DNA of 64,000 nt from the NCBI GenBank assembly GCA_012845835.1, contig JABAKD010000028.1, positions 11,082,241 through 11,146,240 on the forward strand, in the 5' to 3' direction. Source of the DNA: Undaria pinnatifida. Its lineage: Eukaryota; Sar; Phaeophyceae; Laminariales; Alariaceae. The notes below the pieces were generated by a model. The model saw only the letters and a program-made list of their open reading frames with translations, was not told where the DNA came from and did not search any database. The translations under genes and the position numbers were made by a program. Of this stretch, positions 30,745 to 44,698 are shown one piece after another. The stretch's first letter is position 1. Each line of letters starts with the position of its first letter.

Positions 30745-31370
30745 GAGCCTGGAACGAGAGAAGAGTGACAGATGTGCGTGACACATCTGCTCATGCATCA
30801 GATGGTCTCGGGGCAATATTACCAATCATAGTTCGTCTGTCAACGAAGGAGTGTACCGAGATCTTACTGATGAGATCATAGGAGATCTGATGTCACTGCC
30901 GTACGGTAAGAAAAGAAGATCTTACGACCAGGCGTGATATCTGCGTGGGAGATCCTTACGGTGATCTCCGGATATGTGCAGGTTGTACGAGACATAGCTC
31001 CCACAGATGAACTATTATGAACAAGTGTGTTAATCGAAAGCTGTCGCACAGGGTAGTTTTTGAAGGCAGATCGGAAACCTTCCTAAGTTAGCAACTGTAT
31101 TTACGCACTCTGATTGGCCAAGGGGTATCTTATAGGCGGCTCAATCAACGTAGAATCTTTCCGAGCCACAGAAGCACCCCGATCCGGCCGAATCAACCTA
31201 CCAAGCAGTCTTTCTGAGCACAGCCTCCGAGCCGACCGAGTCAACATAGAGCCTTCGCAAGCGACAGCATCCAACCACAGCTCACCCCATAGCGTTCTGT
31301 TCTGGTTTCGGTTTTCGGGTTCTGGTGGGGCAGTCGGCGTTAGGCTGCACGGCCATAACTAATTTGCTAT
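30745..31370 (+). other. Unassigned, LTR- or leader-like sequence
   Basis: No ORF of note. CAACGTAGAATCTTTCCGAG recurs at 33820. Repeated GAGCCGACCGAGTCAAC-type segments occur at 31160-31260. It has the look of noncoding mobile-element sequence but no paired end was found. Confidence 0.2.
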
Positions 31371-32164
31371 TAACCCTTTTGGGACTTGATTATATATTGA
31401 TTATAGTATGCAGACCAAAAAGTGGCGAGCACGCCCTAATCGAGTGTCTAGGAAATGCTTGAGGCAACCCCAGTATCGTCATGCCTCACGCTTGCCTCAC
31501 GGCTTCCTGCGCTGCGGTTCGAACACACCTCCTGCACCAGCAGCTATTAATAGGAGTGCTTCATGTGGCCGACGCTGTAGTTGTCAGTTTTTTTTCGTCA
31601 ATGTTTGCGTCTGAAGACCCAAGGGGGTTGAGCTTCAAATAGGGCTCGTCGCACATGCAGTGGGGGACACGTAATATCTATCATACCACGGTACGCATGT
31701 ACCGGATACCCCGTCCATGCGGCACACGGCAGTAGGTTCATTGACCTGTTTTACACCAGGTACTTACGTCTGTATCGCGTAGTTGCACGCGATGCGCACA
31801 GGGATGCGCGGCCGAGGGCTTAGCAGGCGCTCAGGCTCGGGCGCGTTGGTACGTCGGTACCGCTTGGACGCATGCTGTGCAACGGTTGTGCGTGCAAGGT
31901 TGTGCAATAGTTGTGCGGGACGAAACTGAAGCATACGCTGGCCGGGGTCCTTAATGCCTGTCCTGCTACTTGTTCTAGCTGGGACGAGTCTGCGACACCT
32001 GTCTTGGGGCTGTCTTGCGGCTGTCTTGACGTGGGTACAAATGCCTAGGGGCGGGGCAGCGCAGGACAGGGTGGGACAGGGCGAATGGGGGCAAGTCCGA
32101 GCGATGCATGTTGGCAGTGCTATTTGAATGTAGTTGAGCTCGAGCGCGCGTGTGTTTTACCCCG

Positions 32165-32252
32165 TTAACGCCTTCACGACTGCAAACCCGTTGTTGGGAC
32201 AAGTTACTTGAATTTAGTATAGGGAGATATTTTGGGGCTCTGAGGGGGTCAA
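32165..32252. mobile_element. TTAA MITE, decayed copy
   Basis: It begins TTAACGCCTTCACGACTGC and carries TTACTTGAATTTAGTATAGG and GGGGCTCTGAGGGGGTC, with a decayed right TTAA. The SINE at 32298 follows 45 bp downstream. Confidence 0.6.
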
Positions 32253-32297
32253 GACTGCACCCGTTTCGGGTCGAAGTTTATTCGGAACAGCTTCGGC

Positions 32298-32565
32298 ATC
32301 CCCGGTGGTTCAATGGTAAGCCGCGTGACTTTTGAGGTCGGTGTCGCATCTTCGAAGCCCGCCAGGGACTCTTTCTTAGAATTTGACAGGCCGACAGTGC
32401 TAGAGCGCGAGTTGGCGAAATTCGATGCAAGTCGACGAGCATAAATAGCTGGAAATTATAGTGGGAATCGCTGAACCGTACGGGCGATAACAGTGAAGGC
32501 ACGTACCGCGGGGGGGGAGAGGGGAAGACATCCGTAACCACGGCTTGTCCAGAAGGTCGCTGAGG
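32298..32565 (+). mobile_element. tRNA-headed SINE, plus strand
   Basis: The head 32298-32375 folds as a decayed tRNA: ATCCCCG/CAGGGAC acceptor arms, A box TGGTTCAATGG, anticodon loop TTTTGAG and a T-loop TTCGAAG. The body GGGAATCGCTGAACC, GCGATAACAGTGAAGGC and CACGGCTTGTCCAGAAGG matches the SINEs at 41239-41513 and 56091-56359 in reverse. No A tail was seen. Confidence 0.75.
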
Positions 32566-33437
32566 TTAACACTCTTGTGTTATACGAGTTGAGCTGGAAA
32601 GAACAAGTTATGATAAAGAAAACAAGGGCAGCGTTAACTCTCATTCTGCTGCAAAGCTGATCTCACTTTAATTCCAAGTTAGTTGTCCCCCTAAACATGC
32701 GTGCGTTCATGACATCATTTGCCAGTTACCATTTACCCGAGCGTCTTGAGCCTCTGCGATTCGCGATCGTGATGGGCGACCGCCCGACCGTGCGCTGCGG
32801 CATCGGTCACGAGCCCACTCTGGACGGGACTGCAAGGACCTTTTTGTTATTTTTTTTGTTTTAGTGCTCAAAGCGGTCCTTTCATTCACGTCCGTAGTGG
32901 TGCGAGCATAGCCGTGTAGTGGTACGAGCGTAGCCGTCTACTGCGCTTTGGTCGATTGAGCGGCCAAAAAGGCTGCCTCGAGCACTAGGGCTGTGAGGTC
33001 GGCTGGACTTCGCGGCGGCTTGTCTTATATAGTGCGTAAAAGGTTCCCCTTCGGTATGCGGTTGGCTTAAAATCCGGGGGTGTCCTGTCGCAAGTCGAAG
33101 GGGGAAACGCTCTTCAAAACTAAAGACTAAAAATCGTGCAAGTAACCAGACAAGTAACAGTCAACACCCACCAGCCCGAACGAGTTTATAGCTTAGTCTG
33201 CTGTTAACTCTTTGGGAGCTTCAGAGGGAAAAATTCACGAATATAACTGCCGACGGCAGCGTCCTCCACACGAAGCACCCCGGGCGGCTAGATTAGCTGA
33301 CCCGACGGTTTTACTGCGTACACTCCAACGCAAGCACCTGGAAGACACGCGCACAGCTTGCTTGCGCTGCCGTGTGCTGCACGCTCGCATCATGATAAGA
33401 ACGCGTTTCGTACTTTGTTTTTGTCGCTGTATGATAT

Positions 33438-33680
33438 AATCAGATTTTGTCCCCCTCAAAAACGGGTTTTACAGTTTCCGCGCACAGACTGATTAACATT
33501 ACCCTGTTGACCCTGGTACAAGCTACACTGTAGTTCCAAGGGGAGTCGCCGACCTATACAAGCATGCTTAATGAGGACACACACACAGTAATACGCGCGA
33601 TCGGAGTATCATACTCAGCTTGAAAAGAGTTTCGACAAAATCTTCGATCTCACAGCTGGAGTGTATTTTTTTTTTATATT
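33438..33680 (+). repeat. R1 repeat, good copy, then TATAGTATGATA-rich run
   Basis: TCAGATTTTGTCCCCCTCAA through TCGATCTCACAGCTGGAGTG is nearly the same as 54240-54480. A run of ATAGTATGATA-type units follows (33680-33760). Confidence 0.7.
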
Positions 33681-34351
33681 GTATGATATAGTTTGACATA
33701 GTATGATGTAGTATGATATACTATGCTATACTATAATATAGTATGATAAAGTATGATAAGTACATTGAGCCCAAAAAGGTTAGTTAAAATGCTGCTGTAC
33801 TTGGGAGGTGGAGTAACATCAACGTAGAATCTTTCCAAGGCACATTTTTGCACGCTGCTGTTTTTCATGTCGAGCCTGCATTTATTTTGTTAGACTGGCA
33901 GTATTTATCAACGCGACAGTCAGATGCAAGCGCAACCAGCGGAAGTCTGCAAGCTACCGCGCGAAACAAACTGTAATACCTAGCCAACTAGTGACTAGCT
34001 AGTCGGCGACTTACTATTAATTTCGCCAGCCAACACACACCTAACTGATAGTACTGCAGAACTGCTCTGTACACGCGTATAATAGTATCGACCACTCAAT
34101 TGGTCGAAGTCAACTCACAGATCTGACCTACTTCGAATATATTTGTGAAATACCTGGTACTGTATCTATAACATGGCACCGTTCCCAGGTGTTGAAGATG
34201 ATGGGTGATCACTGCCGCCGATTGGGCGAGAAGGGCCGTAATAGACCTCGGCCCAGCTTCAAACGAAAATGGATGAATTTTTGTAGCTGACTTTAAAAAC
34301 ACTAGTGATAACCCTGCCCGCTGTATATCCCGTGCCCCGACGACTTTGCAG

Positions 34352-34525
34352 ACGAGACGCGTGCTGGAGTACGTGACTCTGGTCAATGCCTCGTGCCTGG
34401 TGCTGTCGTTGGCCTGGTTGCACATCCGGTTTGTCAACCCCAAAGGTCAGCGATCGGCTGTTTCTTGCCTCCCCGCGGCGTTAGAGAGAGCCGGGGTGGA
34501 CCCCGCGCAGCTGCACGTGTTGCAG
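34352..34525 (+). CDS. TMEM259: Membralin exon with TM1
   Basis: The acceptor CTTTGCAG ends at 34351 and the donor TTGCAG^GTGGGT is at 34526, phase 0 on both sides. It codes RRVLEYVTLVNASCLVL, a hydrophobic segment matching the RRLFEFFVLLKALFVLF first membrane span of animal membralin, then a lumenal start with FVNPK and a conserved-looking Cys (SCLPAALERAG). An upstream exon must supply the start codon and the conserved N-terminal amphipathic part. Confidence 0.85.
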
Positions 34526-37500
34526 GTGGGTGTGTTTTCTGCGGGAGTTCGCTTTTCGGAGGCGTGTTGTGTGATGACAGGGCTTTTGTATTCCTGTAGT
34601 TGTACTTACTCTGCGTAGTGCTGTAGTGCTACTGTCATGTGCTGTTATTGTGCTACATGGGAAAAACTTTTTATATATTGCGGTATTGCTACTATTGTAC
34701 ATGTACTGCTGTTGTATGCTGCTGCAGTGGTGTTGCTACACTGCTGAAGAGCTACTGTATTGCTGTGGTGCTAGTACTTGGGCTGCAGGAGTATTACTGT
34801 GTACTACTGTATTGCTGCTGTACTGGCAGCACTACTGAGTTGTACTGCCGTAATGCCATTGTGTACTGCTACAGTGCCACTAGTACTGCTGTAGTGCTTT
34901 TCTGCTACTGGAGTGCTGCTATACTGCTACCGTACTGTTGTAGTGCTAACTGTACTGCTCTAGGAGCGAATGCAGGATGTCGGAATCGCAGACGCGGGAG
35001 CACTACGCTTTTGTTCCTTCAGCCAACAATCCCCCCTCCCCAACCCCAACCTTGAAACAGATACACATACGAATGCCACCAGATGATCGAGGTGGCGGTG
35101 GCGGCGGCGGCGGCGACAACGGTGATAGTGGCAGCGAGAGGCGAAAAAACTTGCTTGACGGGCAACCCTACGGGGACGAGCTTGGGATACTCATCAGCGC
35201 GACGCAACCACCTGACCCATACGGACAAGTCAACGCCCAGGAAGGCGGTTGGGGGGAAGGGGGGAAAGGGGCAGGAGGACGAGACGGGGCAGGAGCAGGA
35301 GGAGAAACAGGTGGAATAGGAGAAGGAGAAGAGGGAGGGGACGCGGAAGGAGCGAGGGGTGGATTTTCTTGCACCGTTGGTGCCGTAGGGGGAGGTGGTG
35401 TGGGGGGTGTTCCCGGCGGCGTTGCTGAAGGCGTCGTCGGAGGCGGGGAAGGGGGAAGCGCCACCGTCGGTAGTAAGAGCGGGTTGCCGTCAGAATCACT
35501 CCCTCCCGAGGTATTCTACAGCATGAAGCTCGTCACGGGTAAGGACGCTGTCGGGACCATGTCGGGGCCGGGCACGCTCGGCATCGAGCGGCGCGGTGGC
35601 AAGGGGGAGGGAGGGGGTGGGACGGGGGACGGGGGGGGGGGGCGCGGGGTCAGTCTGCTTCGCGAGCGGGGAAGAAAAGCGGTCCAGGGTGCAGACTTTG
35701 GTGGATGCGTTGCCCTGGGGCAAGGGGGAGTCTGGGAGGGGCGGGACCCCCGCGCGTGATTCGGGGCCTGCGTCTGCCGGAGGTGGGTTTTTGAGGTTGT
35801 GCGTCGGCAGTTGTGGAGACTTTGCGTCGTTGTCGAGAAAGCGGCACAGCAGAAGGTAACGGCGAGCAGTGCTTAGGGTGCATTAGGCCGCCGGACAGTC
35901 GGTGTAGGTAATTCTTGGAATAACACCAGAAATCCGTCGTTCTAGCTTCCGGGATAGCCAGCCCAAACCATCGATCCAGCACCTGGAAGAACGCCACTAG
36001 CTGGTACCAAGTGGCAGGGAAAGATGGCGTGGCTTTCTACCCCAGTTCGATGCATGCAGAAAACTCAGGACCGATGTATCATCACGGACAGCTTGCAAAG
36101 TTGAGTATCGGCCTTCCAGAAGAACTCGCAGCTCACGCCGTGTTTTTTTATTTTACAAAAACCGTCTTTCCAGCCTCCTCCGGGATAGCCCATCAAAACC
36201 ATCGATCTAGCCTTTGAAAGAACTTCTCCAAACCGCGGATCCAGCCCTTGGAAAGTCTCTTGAAACAATCAATCTAACCCCTAGGATGTTTTCTTCAAAA
36301 CCGTGGGACAATGGAAGGTTTGAAAACGCTTGCTCCAGCCCCCGGGATAGCAAATCAAAGTAGGCTATCCAGAGTCTGGACGAGCCTGTTTCAAAATATT
36401 ATTGGTCGAGACATCCAAACCTTGGAATAATATCTCGAAACCGTCGTCCCAGCCTTCGGGATAGCCAATCGAATCCGTGGTGCCGCCGTCCGAAGGACTG
36501 TCTTGAAAAAAAAACCTCCAACCTCTGGGATAGCTGATAAAAAAAAATGATCCAGCTCTTGGAAAGAACACGAAACCGTCGTTCCAGCCTCCGGGTTAGC
36601 CACTCTAAACCATGGATCCAGGACGTCACGCAATAATCGTTGCAGCCTCCGGGATTGATAGTCGAAAACAATTGATTCGGCGGACTTATCGAGGCTACTG
36701 GGCTGATCTCTCTCACTCAACAACCAACCTAGCTCCTACCTCCCGCGATCGTGCAACCACTGCAGGAAACAGCGTCCAATCGTTTGGCCACAAGGTGGTA
36801 TCCCTATCGCGGCACGCTTCCGCCGTCGTCCCAACCGGGGCCGGATTATTCAAGGCTACTAGACCGATACTTCACTCAGTAGCCTAACCTAACCCCCACC
36901 CCCTCCACGAAACGCCCACCGCAGGAGACAGCAAGGTAGTAGGCTGATCTCGCTCACTCAGTAGTAGCCCAACCTGACACCCGCCTCCTGCGAAACGCGC
37001 ACCGCAGGAGACAGCAAGGGATAAGTAAGGATATGCCACAAGGGTATACGGCAGGAGTATATTATAAGGGTATATATGCCTCGAGGGTATACGGTAAAAA
37101 TATGCCGCGAAGGTATACGGTAAAAATATGCCGCGAGGGTATACGGTAAAAATATGCCGCGAGGGTATACGGTAAAAATATTCCGCAAGAATGTACCATA
37201 AGGGTATACGGCCTGGGTGTATTGGAATGGTGTATACCCGCAAGGGTATATATTAAGGGTGTACCGCAAGAATGTACCATAAGGGTGTCCGAGTCATGTC
37301 GCAGTAGGGGTTGCAGTTGTTAGACTAAAGACTTGTGAGCGGTTGAGCTCCTCAAGTGTGTAGCAAGCGGTTAGTATGATATTTTTTTGTTGTAGGAGTT
37401 TATTTGCTTTGGGACTAGCGCATAGAAACGTTGCTCGAGTTACGCGTACGAACGCCTTCCGAGTCTTGTTTCGGGTGAGATATTGAGTGAGCTCCTCGTG

Positions 37501-38355
37501 TAAGGACGTCAGAACATTCTTGGAATCTGCTGCACCCCTAGCTAGTGGGGATGACTCCTATACCAACCACAAAGGTATACCGATCTCTCTCGCTCAGCAG
37601 CCCAACCCAATCCTCGCCTGCCGCCTAAACGCGCGCCCCGGATCGCGTCACCCCCGGACACAGCAAGGTATGATGCCGATCTCTCTCAATCAGTACAGTA
37701 GGGGCCCCCCAGCAAGGATTTTTGATGTGCGAGAGCAATGTGACCGTCTTATTGGGGGAAGCCGCCTTATGCGTTCCAGGTTATGGGTGCAATTCCTCGG
37801 TCGTGCCACAAGCGATTTTGGCCGCCTTATATCGGGATATCGCCTCACTCGAACCGCCTTGTTGGGGGACCCCTACTCTGTGCCCCAACCCGACCCCCAC
37901 CTCACACGAAACGCGCACCGCAGGAGACAGCAAGGTAGGTTACCTATCTCTCTCACTCGGTAGTTCAACCCAACCCCCACTGCCCACGAAACGCGCACCC
38001 CGAATAGCTTCACCGCGGGAGGCATCAAGGTATGACACCGATTTATCTCGCTCGATAGCCCGGCCCCAACCTCTCGCGATACGCACACCGCGAAAGGGTG
38101 ACACCGCAGGAGACACCAAGGTACGATGACCTATCTCTTACTGGTTAACCCCACACAAGACTCGCCTCCCGCGAAAACACGCGCCTCGAAACGTGCACCA
38201 CAGGAGACAGCGGTCGACTCGTAGGAGAGCGAAATGGCGTGGGCGAGCGCTGGGAGTCGCGGGTGCAGCCCCCGCCACGAGACACGCTCGACGAATCCGC
38301 CGCAGCTGCCGCGCAAGCAAGATGGTCGGGGGTGGGCGAGACCGGGAGCAGCTAT

Positions 38356-38387
<32 letters not shown>

Positions 38388-41300
38388 GTGGCGTGAGGGG
38401 GACTCGCAGGAAGGAAGGGATGAGGGGGGGCAGCGCATGCAGGATGAGGTGTACCTGTACTCGCTGGAGAAAGGTTTTCTCATGCTGAGGCCCGACCTTC
38501 GGCGTAAGCACGGCATCGTCACCGCTAACGTTACCGTGAGCGTTCACGACCCCTGTCTCGGCGGCACGGTCATTCAGGTGAGCCAGTAGGGGAACTGGTG
38601 ACGGCGTTGGCGGCATGTACATCGGGCTGCAGTGAAGTTAGTAGTAACTCTAACCCTAACCCTAACCCCAAGTAAGTAGTGAAGTTGCTGTGATCAACGT
38701 GTAAGCCCCTCCCCCCCCCGTCCCCCTCCCCCCCCCCCTCGTTCTCTCCCTCCCCCTCCCCCTCCCCCTCCCCCTCCCCGCCCCCCTCCCTTTCCACCTA
38801 CCTCTCCCCCTCGCACCCCCACGTTTCCATGTTTTTGTGTCGGTTACATGTTAACATGTTACAGTTCGAGTAGTAATATGCTTGCCTACATATCAATAGT
38901 AACCCCCCTTTCCCCCCGGCCCTCGCCTCCACCTCTGTTTCCCGTGTCCCCGGATAACCTTTAGGCTCTCGTGAAAGAGTTTGTCGGGTACGATACTGTT
39001 GTGATGAATTGGCTAATCTCGCTTTACGGCGGGCGGGGTTTTCTGTACGGCGTGCACAACAACGAGCTGTTCAACCTCAACTACGCCGCGGAGTTCATAG
39101 AATCCACCGAGGTGAGAGTGAAACGCCTTCGTTGTAATGTGGAACTCCTTCCCTGTCATGGCTGTGTCAGAGTGGGACTTCCTAAAATGTACTTCGAAGG
39201 AAGAGTGGAACTCCTTTCCTAGCAGTGAGAACGGGATTCCTTCCCTCTGATCAGTGAGAGTGAGATTCCTTCCCCGATCGTAGTTGTGGAAACCCTTCTG
39301 CAGGCAGCTGGAGGGTTGAGGGGATGGTACATGTAGTGTCCGAGCTGTAAGGCAAGAGTTTGTGCGGCGCATTCGCGCCACACGATGCCAACCGTACTGC
39401 TGTACGCTCAACAGTCATAGACGTGAGGGGATGATGAATATATATACCAGGTATATAACCATTTTTGCGAAATAAGCATGGCATTGATTCGGACCATTTT
39501 ATGTTAAGGAGCATTTAGTTTTTGGCCTAAAAGCGCTGCCTCTTTCGTAGTATCACGCGGCACGTGTTGTTGTTGTCGTCGTCGCAGTATCAGAGTCTCT
39601 TTAAGGGTTCGTTCCGCGGTTAATGCTGGTCTGCGTGTTTTTTTCGGGCAAAGCGAGTTTTGTTCATTTACGCGGCCGCTAGGAAAATGTAAGGGCGCCT
39701 TTTTGAGTGAGCTGGGTGAGAACCCGGAGATCTTGCGTGCAGAGTTCCCGTTTTTTCTTGTATACTTTTTTTTGTTTGTGCTTTCCACCAACAGCACACA
39801 GCTGACGGCAGTTAGAGAAGTCGTTGTGCTGTTTACGCTGCCGGAACCCAGGGGGGTCGCTGACCTATGTACCCTTAACGAGGAATTAATGAAAAAAATC
39901 ACGGGGTCGACGTATGATGCGTTTTAGTTTAATTGCGAGAAAGATGACGTAGTACATCGATTCTCTTGTGACATGATCTTATCGTTCTGTATGGGAAGCT
40001 AATTTTCATGTAATCTACGAAATTGTCTTTTCGTACTGCAAGGGAAACTAGTTTTCATGTCATCTAGTAATACGTATAATGGTGATGTCTTTTATCACGT
40101 TTCGTTGCAGGTTCGATTTTCACTCGTATCTTAGGTGATACTTGGTGTCTTGTTGGTACCCTTACTACTGGTGATTAGCTGTTACTACTGCTGTATATTT
40201 ATATCGCCATTAACAATGACGAATCATAACAACTCATAACCTTGGCATGGAGTACGTATAATAGCTACCGCTTACCAGGTATAAGTTATTGACTTTTGTT
40301 GATGTTCACCCTGGGCAGCGTAAACAGGAGTCACATACATTCAAAGGATAATACTCGGAGTGCATAATACATACAGCACGAGCAGCCGGTGTATCACGCG
40401 GCTTGCAAAGATGAGTATCGACCCTAAATTTATCGAACTCACAGCTGACGTGTTCATAGTAATTTTTATAAAATAGGATATCGCGCAGCTTGCGAAAAGC
40501 TGGGCACGGCCACTCAACTGGTGGCACTCACAGCTGACGTAGTTGAATTATTAAAAAAAAAAGTAAACTGTAAATGCTCGCCAGCGCGAGTTCCAATGAT
40601 AGCGAGAACCAAACGATCCTCGTTTGTTGTTGCTGACCGCTTTTTCCGGCAGGATCTGGGCAAGTTCGTGGTGTTCAAGGTAGGCGTGATGTTCACGACG
40701 CTGTTCCTGTTCTTCACGACCACCACCCTCGTGTCCTTCACCCTCAGGGAGACCCAGGTAATTAGTGGCTGGAGAAGATGGGAGTTTGCTTTGGTGACCA
40801 TAGAATATAGATTTTCTGGAGAAGATGGGAGTTTGCTTTGGTGACCATAGAATATAGATTTTGTCGATGCCTGCTACGACAGAGGGTACTGTTAATAGCA
40901 CCTTTGGTCGTTTTTTTTTTTTTCCTGGTTGACGGGACTTGTGAACCCTTTTACGGCCCCCCAAACCCCTCCCTATACTAAATTCAAGTATTTCTTTCCC
41001 CAAAAGGGGTTCCAGTTGTAAAGGCGTTAACCCATTATCGTCGGTATTTCGTTGTTTTATTTAACAATATTTGTGGATACCAGGCCCCATCCCCTAGATC
41101 GTACCGCCTCGTTATCACCAGAATCCTTCTCGGCCATCCTTGCGCCTCGATGGCGCTCTGAGGTGCTCCCCCATCGCTGACCCTCGAGCGTGCGCTCATT
41201 TTTTTATTTATTTTATTTTCTTCTCACACTTGTACTTTCCAGCTTCTGGACAAGCCGTGGTCACAGGTGTCGTCCCTTCTCCCCCCCGGTTCTTGCCTTC

Positions 41301-44300
41301 AATTTTTATCGCGCATAGGGTTCAGCAATCCCACTGCTCGTCGATTTTTTCATCGAGTGTTGCTAACTCACGCTCTCGCGCTTTCCGCAAGTCAATTTGT
41401 GCACAAGAAAAAGTCCCAACGAATTTGTACGAGTATGCACTCGGCGGGGCTCGAACTCACGAAACTGACCTATACCAGGCTCGAGGATAACCTGATACGC
41501 CACCGGGGCGACTGGCTTATGCACATAACCGACTTCGGTGTGTCTCCGCACCCAGTGCACCTCTTCTGTAGCATGTCTACACTGGCTCTTTTTATAGTTT
41601 CCGTGCACAGATTGATTCACATCACCCTGTTGACCCTGATACAAGCTAGTTCTAAGGGGACTCGCCAACCTATATCCTTTAATGAGGACACACACACCCA
41701 GTAAGTAATACGCGCGATCGGAGTATGTGTCACGTACAGCTTGCGGATATGAGTTTCGACGAAATCGTCGATCTCACAGCTGAAGTGTATTTTGAATTAT
41801 TTGTAATAATATTATAGCAACATCAACAACAACACCAGGGAAATATTTGGAGTCGAGCGCTTATGTTGTGGAACCGCAACACCCGTACATACACACGCAT
41901 ACGTTCGCACGCGCACACGAATCCTGTTTTTGCTTCATGACACCCCCTCCGCCGCCAACTCTGCAGTACGCGCCGGTTCGTCTCGGCGTGTACGACTATC
42001 CATCCATACCTTCAATCGAGTTGCTAGTTTACATGGCCGCCTAACGTGTACCAGGTAGGGACCCCTTCAGAGCTGGGTGAAGCCGGGAATCCGCGCCGTT
42101 CGGCCCCGAAATAGCCAAAAACAATATAATCAATGCTGCCTTTTACCAGCACACAAACATCACAGTCGACGATCGTTTCAAATGCCCACCAACGCAAATT
42201 TCTAGCGAGAGCTATATACCCTGCCCCCCCCCGCCCCCCGCGAGAATGCCTTTTTTTCCCCTTCAACCCGCGCACACAGTTGGCAACAGTTACGAATATC
42301 CGCCAGCCAGTGGGAGATCCTAGCGAGGACTATTTATAGCCTGTTGTCCCCCTCGTGTGGGTATGTTTCAAATGTCCACCAGCGCGAAGTTCCTACGTTC
42401 AGCCAGTCTCCGCTACGATATTGTGTCAGGGTAGGAGTCGTGTTTACCCCGGGGACAGGGGACGTTTCTACGATCACGTCGAAGTCCCATGTTACCAACC
42501 CTGCGCACGCCTACTTTTATACGATCACGTCAAAGTCCCATGTTACCAACCCTGCGCACGCCTACGTTTATACGATGACGTCGAAGTCCCGTGTTACCGA
42601 CCCTGCGCACGCATACGTTTATACGATCACGTCGAAGTCCCATGTTACCAACCCTGCGCACGCCTACGTTTATACGATGACGTCGAAGTCCCGTGTTACC
42701 TACCCTGCGCACGCCTACGTTTATACGATCACGTCGAAGTCCCGTGTTACCGACCCTGCGCACGCATACGTTTATACGATCACGTCGAAGTCCCGTGTTA
42801 CCGACCCTGCGCACGCATACGTTTATACGATGACGTCGAAGTCCCGTGTTACCGACCCTGCGCACGCCTACGTTTATACGATCACGTCGAAGTCCCATGT
42901 TACCAACCCTGCGCACGCCTAATTTTCCAAGAATGGAGAGACCTAAGAAAGAAAAGTTGCAAAGGCAATAGCAAATAGATGGGCGTTGGAAACATGTAAA
43001 AGGTGGGGGTTTCACGAGGAGAACGAGTTTTATTTCTGGAATACGACCAAAAGATGGACGACGCGCCGCACTCGGCCACGGCTTGTGATTGAAAACTAAA
43101 CTCAAACGTTGTCGTTCCGTGTGACCCCGTAGGATACGGTTGGGTGGTGCCTTCTTTTTTTCAACGGAGTTTAGGGTGCTTGCTTCGCGTGGCTGAGCGC
43201 GCCTACCTCTAATAACGATGAAAAAAAAAATGGCACAGCGTGTCGAAACAATCCCACGGCCGTGCATATCACGAAAGTGGAAGACTGAGCGTAGGACAAC
43301 GGGAGTTTGTGGAACGGTATTGAAGGTTAATATTTGGAAGGCTTGTTGGTTCGGGGATATGTGCGTAAATGGTAAAGCGAGTACGTGTAAGGTTGAACTA
43401 ACTTGGACACGACGAGTGCTAGAGAAAGTGAAGCATACGGCAGAGTACAGGAAGCTGGTTGGTAACCTACTGCAGAAATAGTGCTGCTGTAAGGGCTACG
43501 TCTAAAGGGATTAGAAGCAGATTTTTTTTCCAAGACATAGGTAACCGACTGGCAGAAACTGCTGCTGCTGCGAGGGTTGCGGCTAAAGGGATTGGCAGAA
43601 AAATATTAAAACATAGGTCGCCGCTCGGACGAGTGGCTCTGAGCTGCTGAAACAAAAAAAAACTACAACATGTGACATCCTCCCTGCCATTGTCCCCCCC
43701 CCCCCCGCCCCGCCCCCCCGCCCCCTGATGTGGTTTTCGTCTCAGGAACGCATGCTGAAGTTTACGTTTCTCCTACAGCACCACGTGCGACACGGACTGC
43801 CTTACGCGCCGCTCATATTCACGCACGTCGTCGAGTCCTTGGTCTTCGTGCCCATCATGGTAAAGGAATCAAATCGGCGCGATTGACGGTTGAAGATTTG
43901 GAGAGGTTGGGGGTTGGGGTTCGGCGTGTTTGTGTGGCCGCAGTCCTTAGGACCATAGACCCTCACATCCCGACATTGCCGGGACGGAGCACGTCGGGAC
44001 CAGGGGGAGGGCGTACTTATTTGTTGCTTCGCGCAGTCGTTTGGCCTTTGACCACGCATTCATTTCCAGATGGAGTGGGTTAGCGGAGGGGGGGGGGTCA
44101 AAGGGTTGGGGGGGGCGGGGTGATGGGAAGGGGGGGCGGGGGGGGGGTTGAGGGGGCGAGGGGGGGTATCATGAGGGGGGTGTCGTCGTCCCGAGTCTCT
44201 TGCTTTGTGCCTGTTCGCGCTTGATTCTGGTTTGTCCGCGTGTTGAGTGGTGCCTGTGTGCTGCTGGAGTTGTCTTGCCTTGTGCGTGCCCTGCCGCTGA

Positions 44301-44650
44301 GATACCGACTTGTCACGGAAGTCGTCAAGTCGCTCTAGTTGTTCACGAGTGATACGCGATTGTGCTGCGGAGACTTGAGCGTCACCAGCGTAGGCGACAT
44401 GTTTTTTTCGTTGTCGCGGGACAATAGCCGATGGGTTCGGCCAATGAGAACGCTACAACCATGGGCTTGGCCAATAAGAGCGAGACAAGACCCCCGCGAG
44501 GCCATGCAGCCCTTCATAACGCTGGGCGTTAGCCGCGGGGAAACCTAGACGTTTCACTTTTTTCGCGTTCTTTTTTTTTTTCTCGCTTTTTTTCGTTTCT
44601 TCTCTTTCTCGCTTTTTTTCGTGTTTTTATTTTGCGTTCATTGTTTATGG

Positions 44651-44698
<48 letters not shown>

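Larger units (their letters stand above)
36690..38220 (+). repeat. Degenerate 85-100-bp minisatellite, broken by insertions
   Basis: Units share CGATCTCTCTCACTC, AGCCCAACC, CGAAACGCGCACC and GCAGGAGACAGCAAGG. The array is broken by a 26-bp repeat block (37030-37270), a family D copy (37440-37560) and a family C MITE (37697-37877). It runs up to the acceptor at 38224. Confidence 0.7.

Noticed and set aside
32298-32375. Stand-alone tRNA gene
   Set aside because: Anticodon and T arms do not pair fully and the SINE body follows at once, so it is a SINE head.
42344-43267. Three overlapping ORFs of 192-245 codons
   Set aside because: Repeat translation of the 51-bp minisatellite on both strands.
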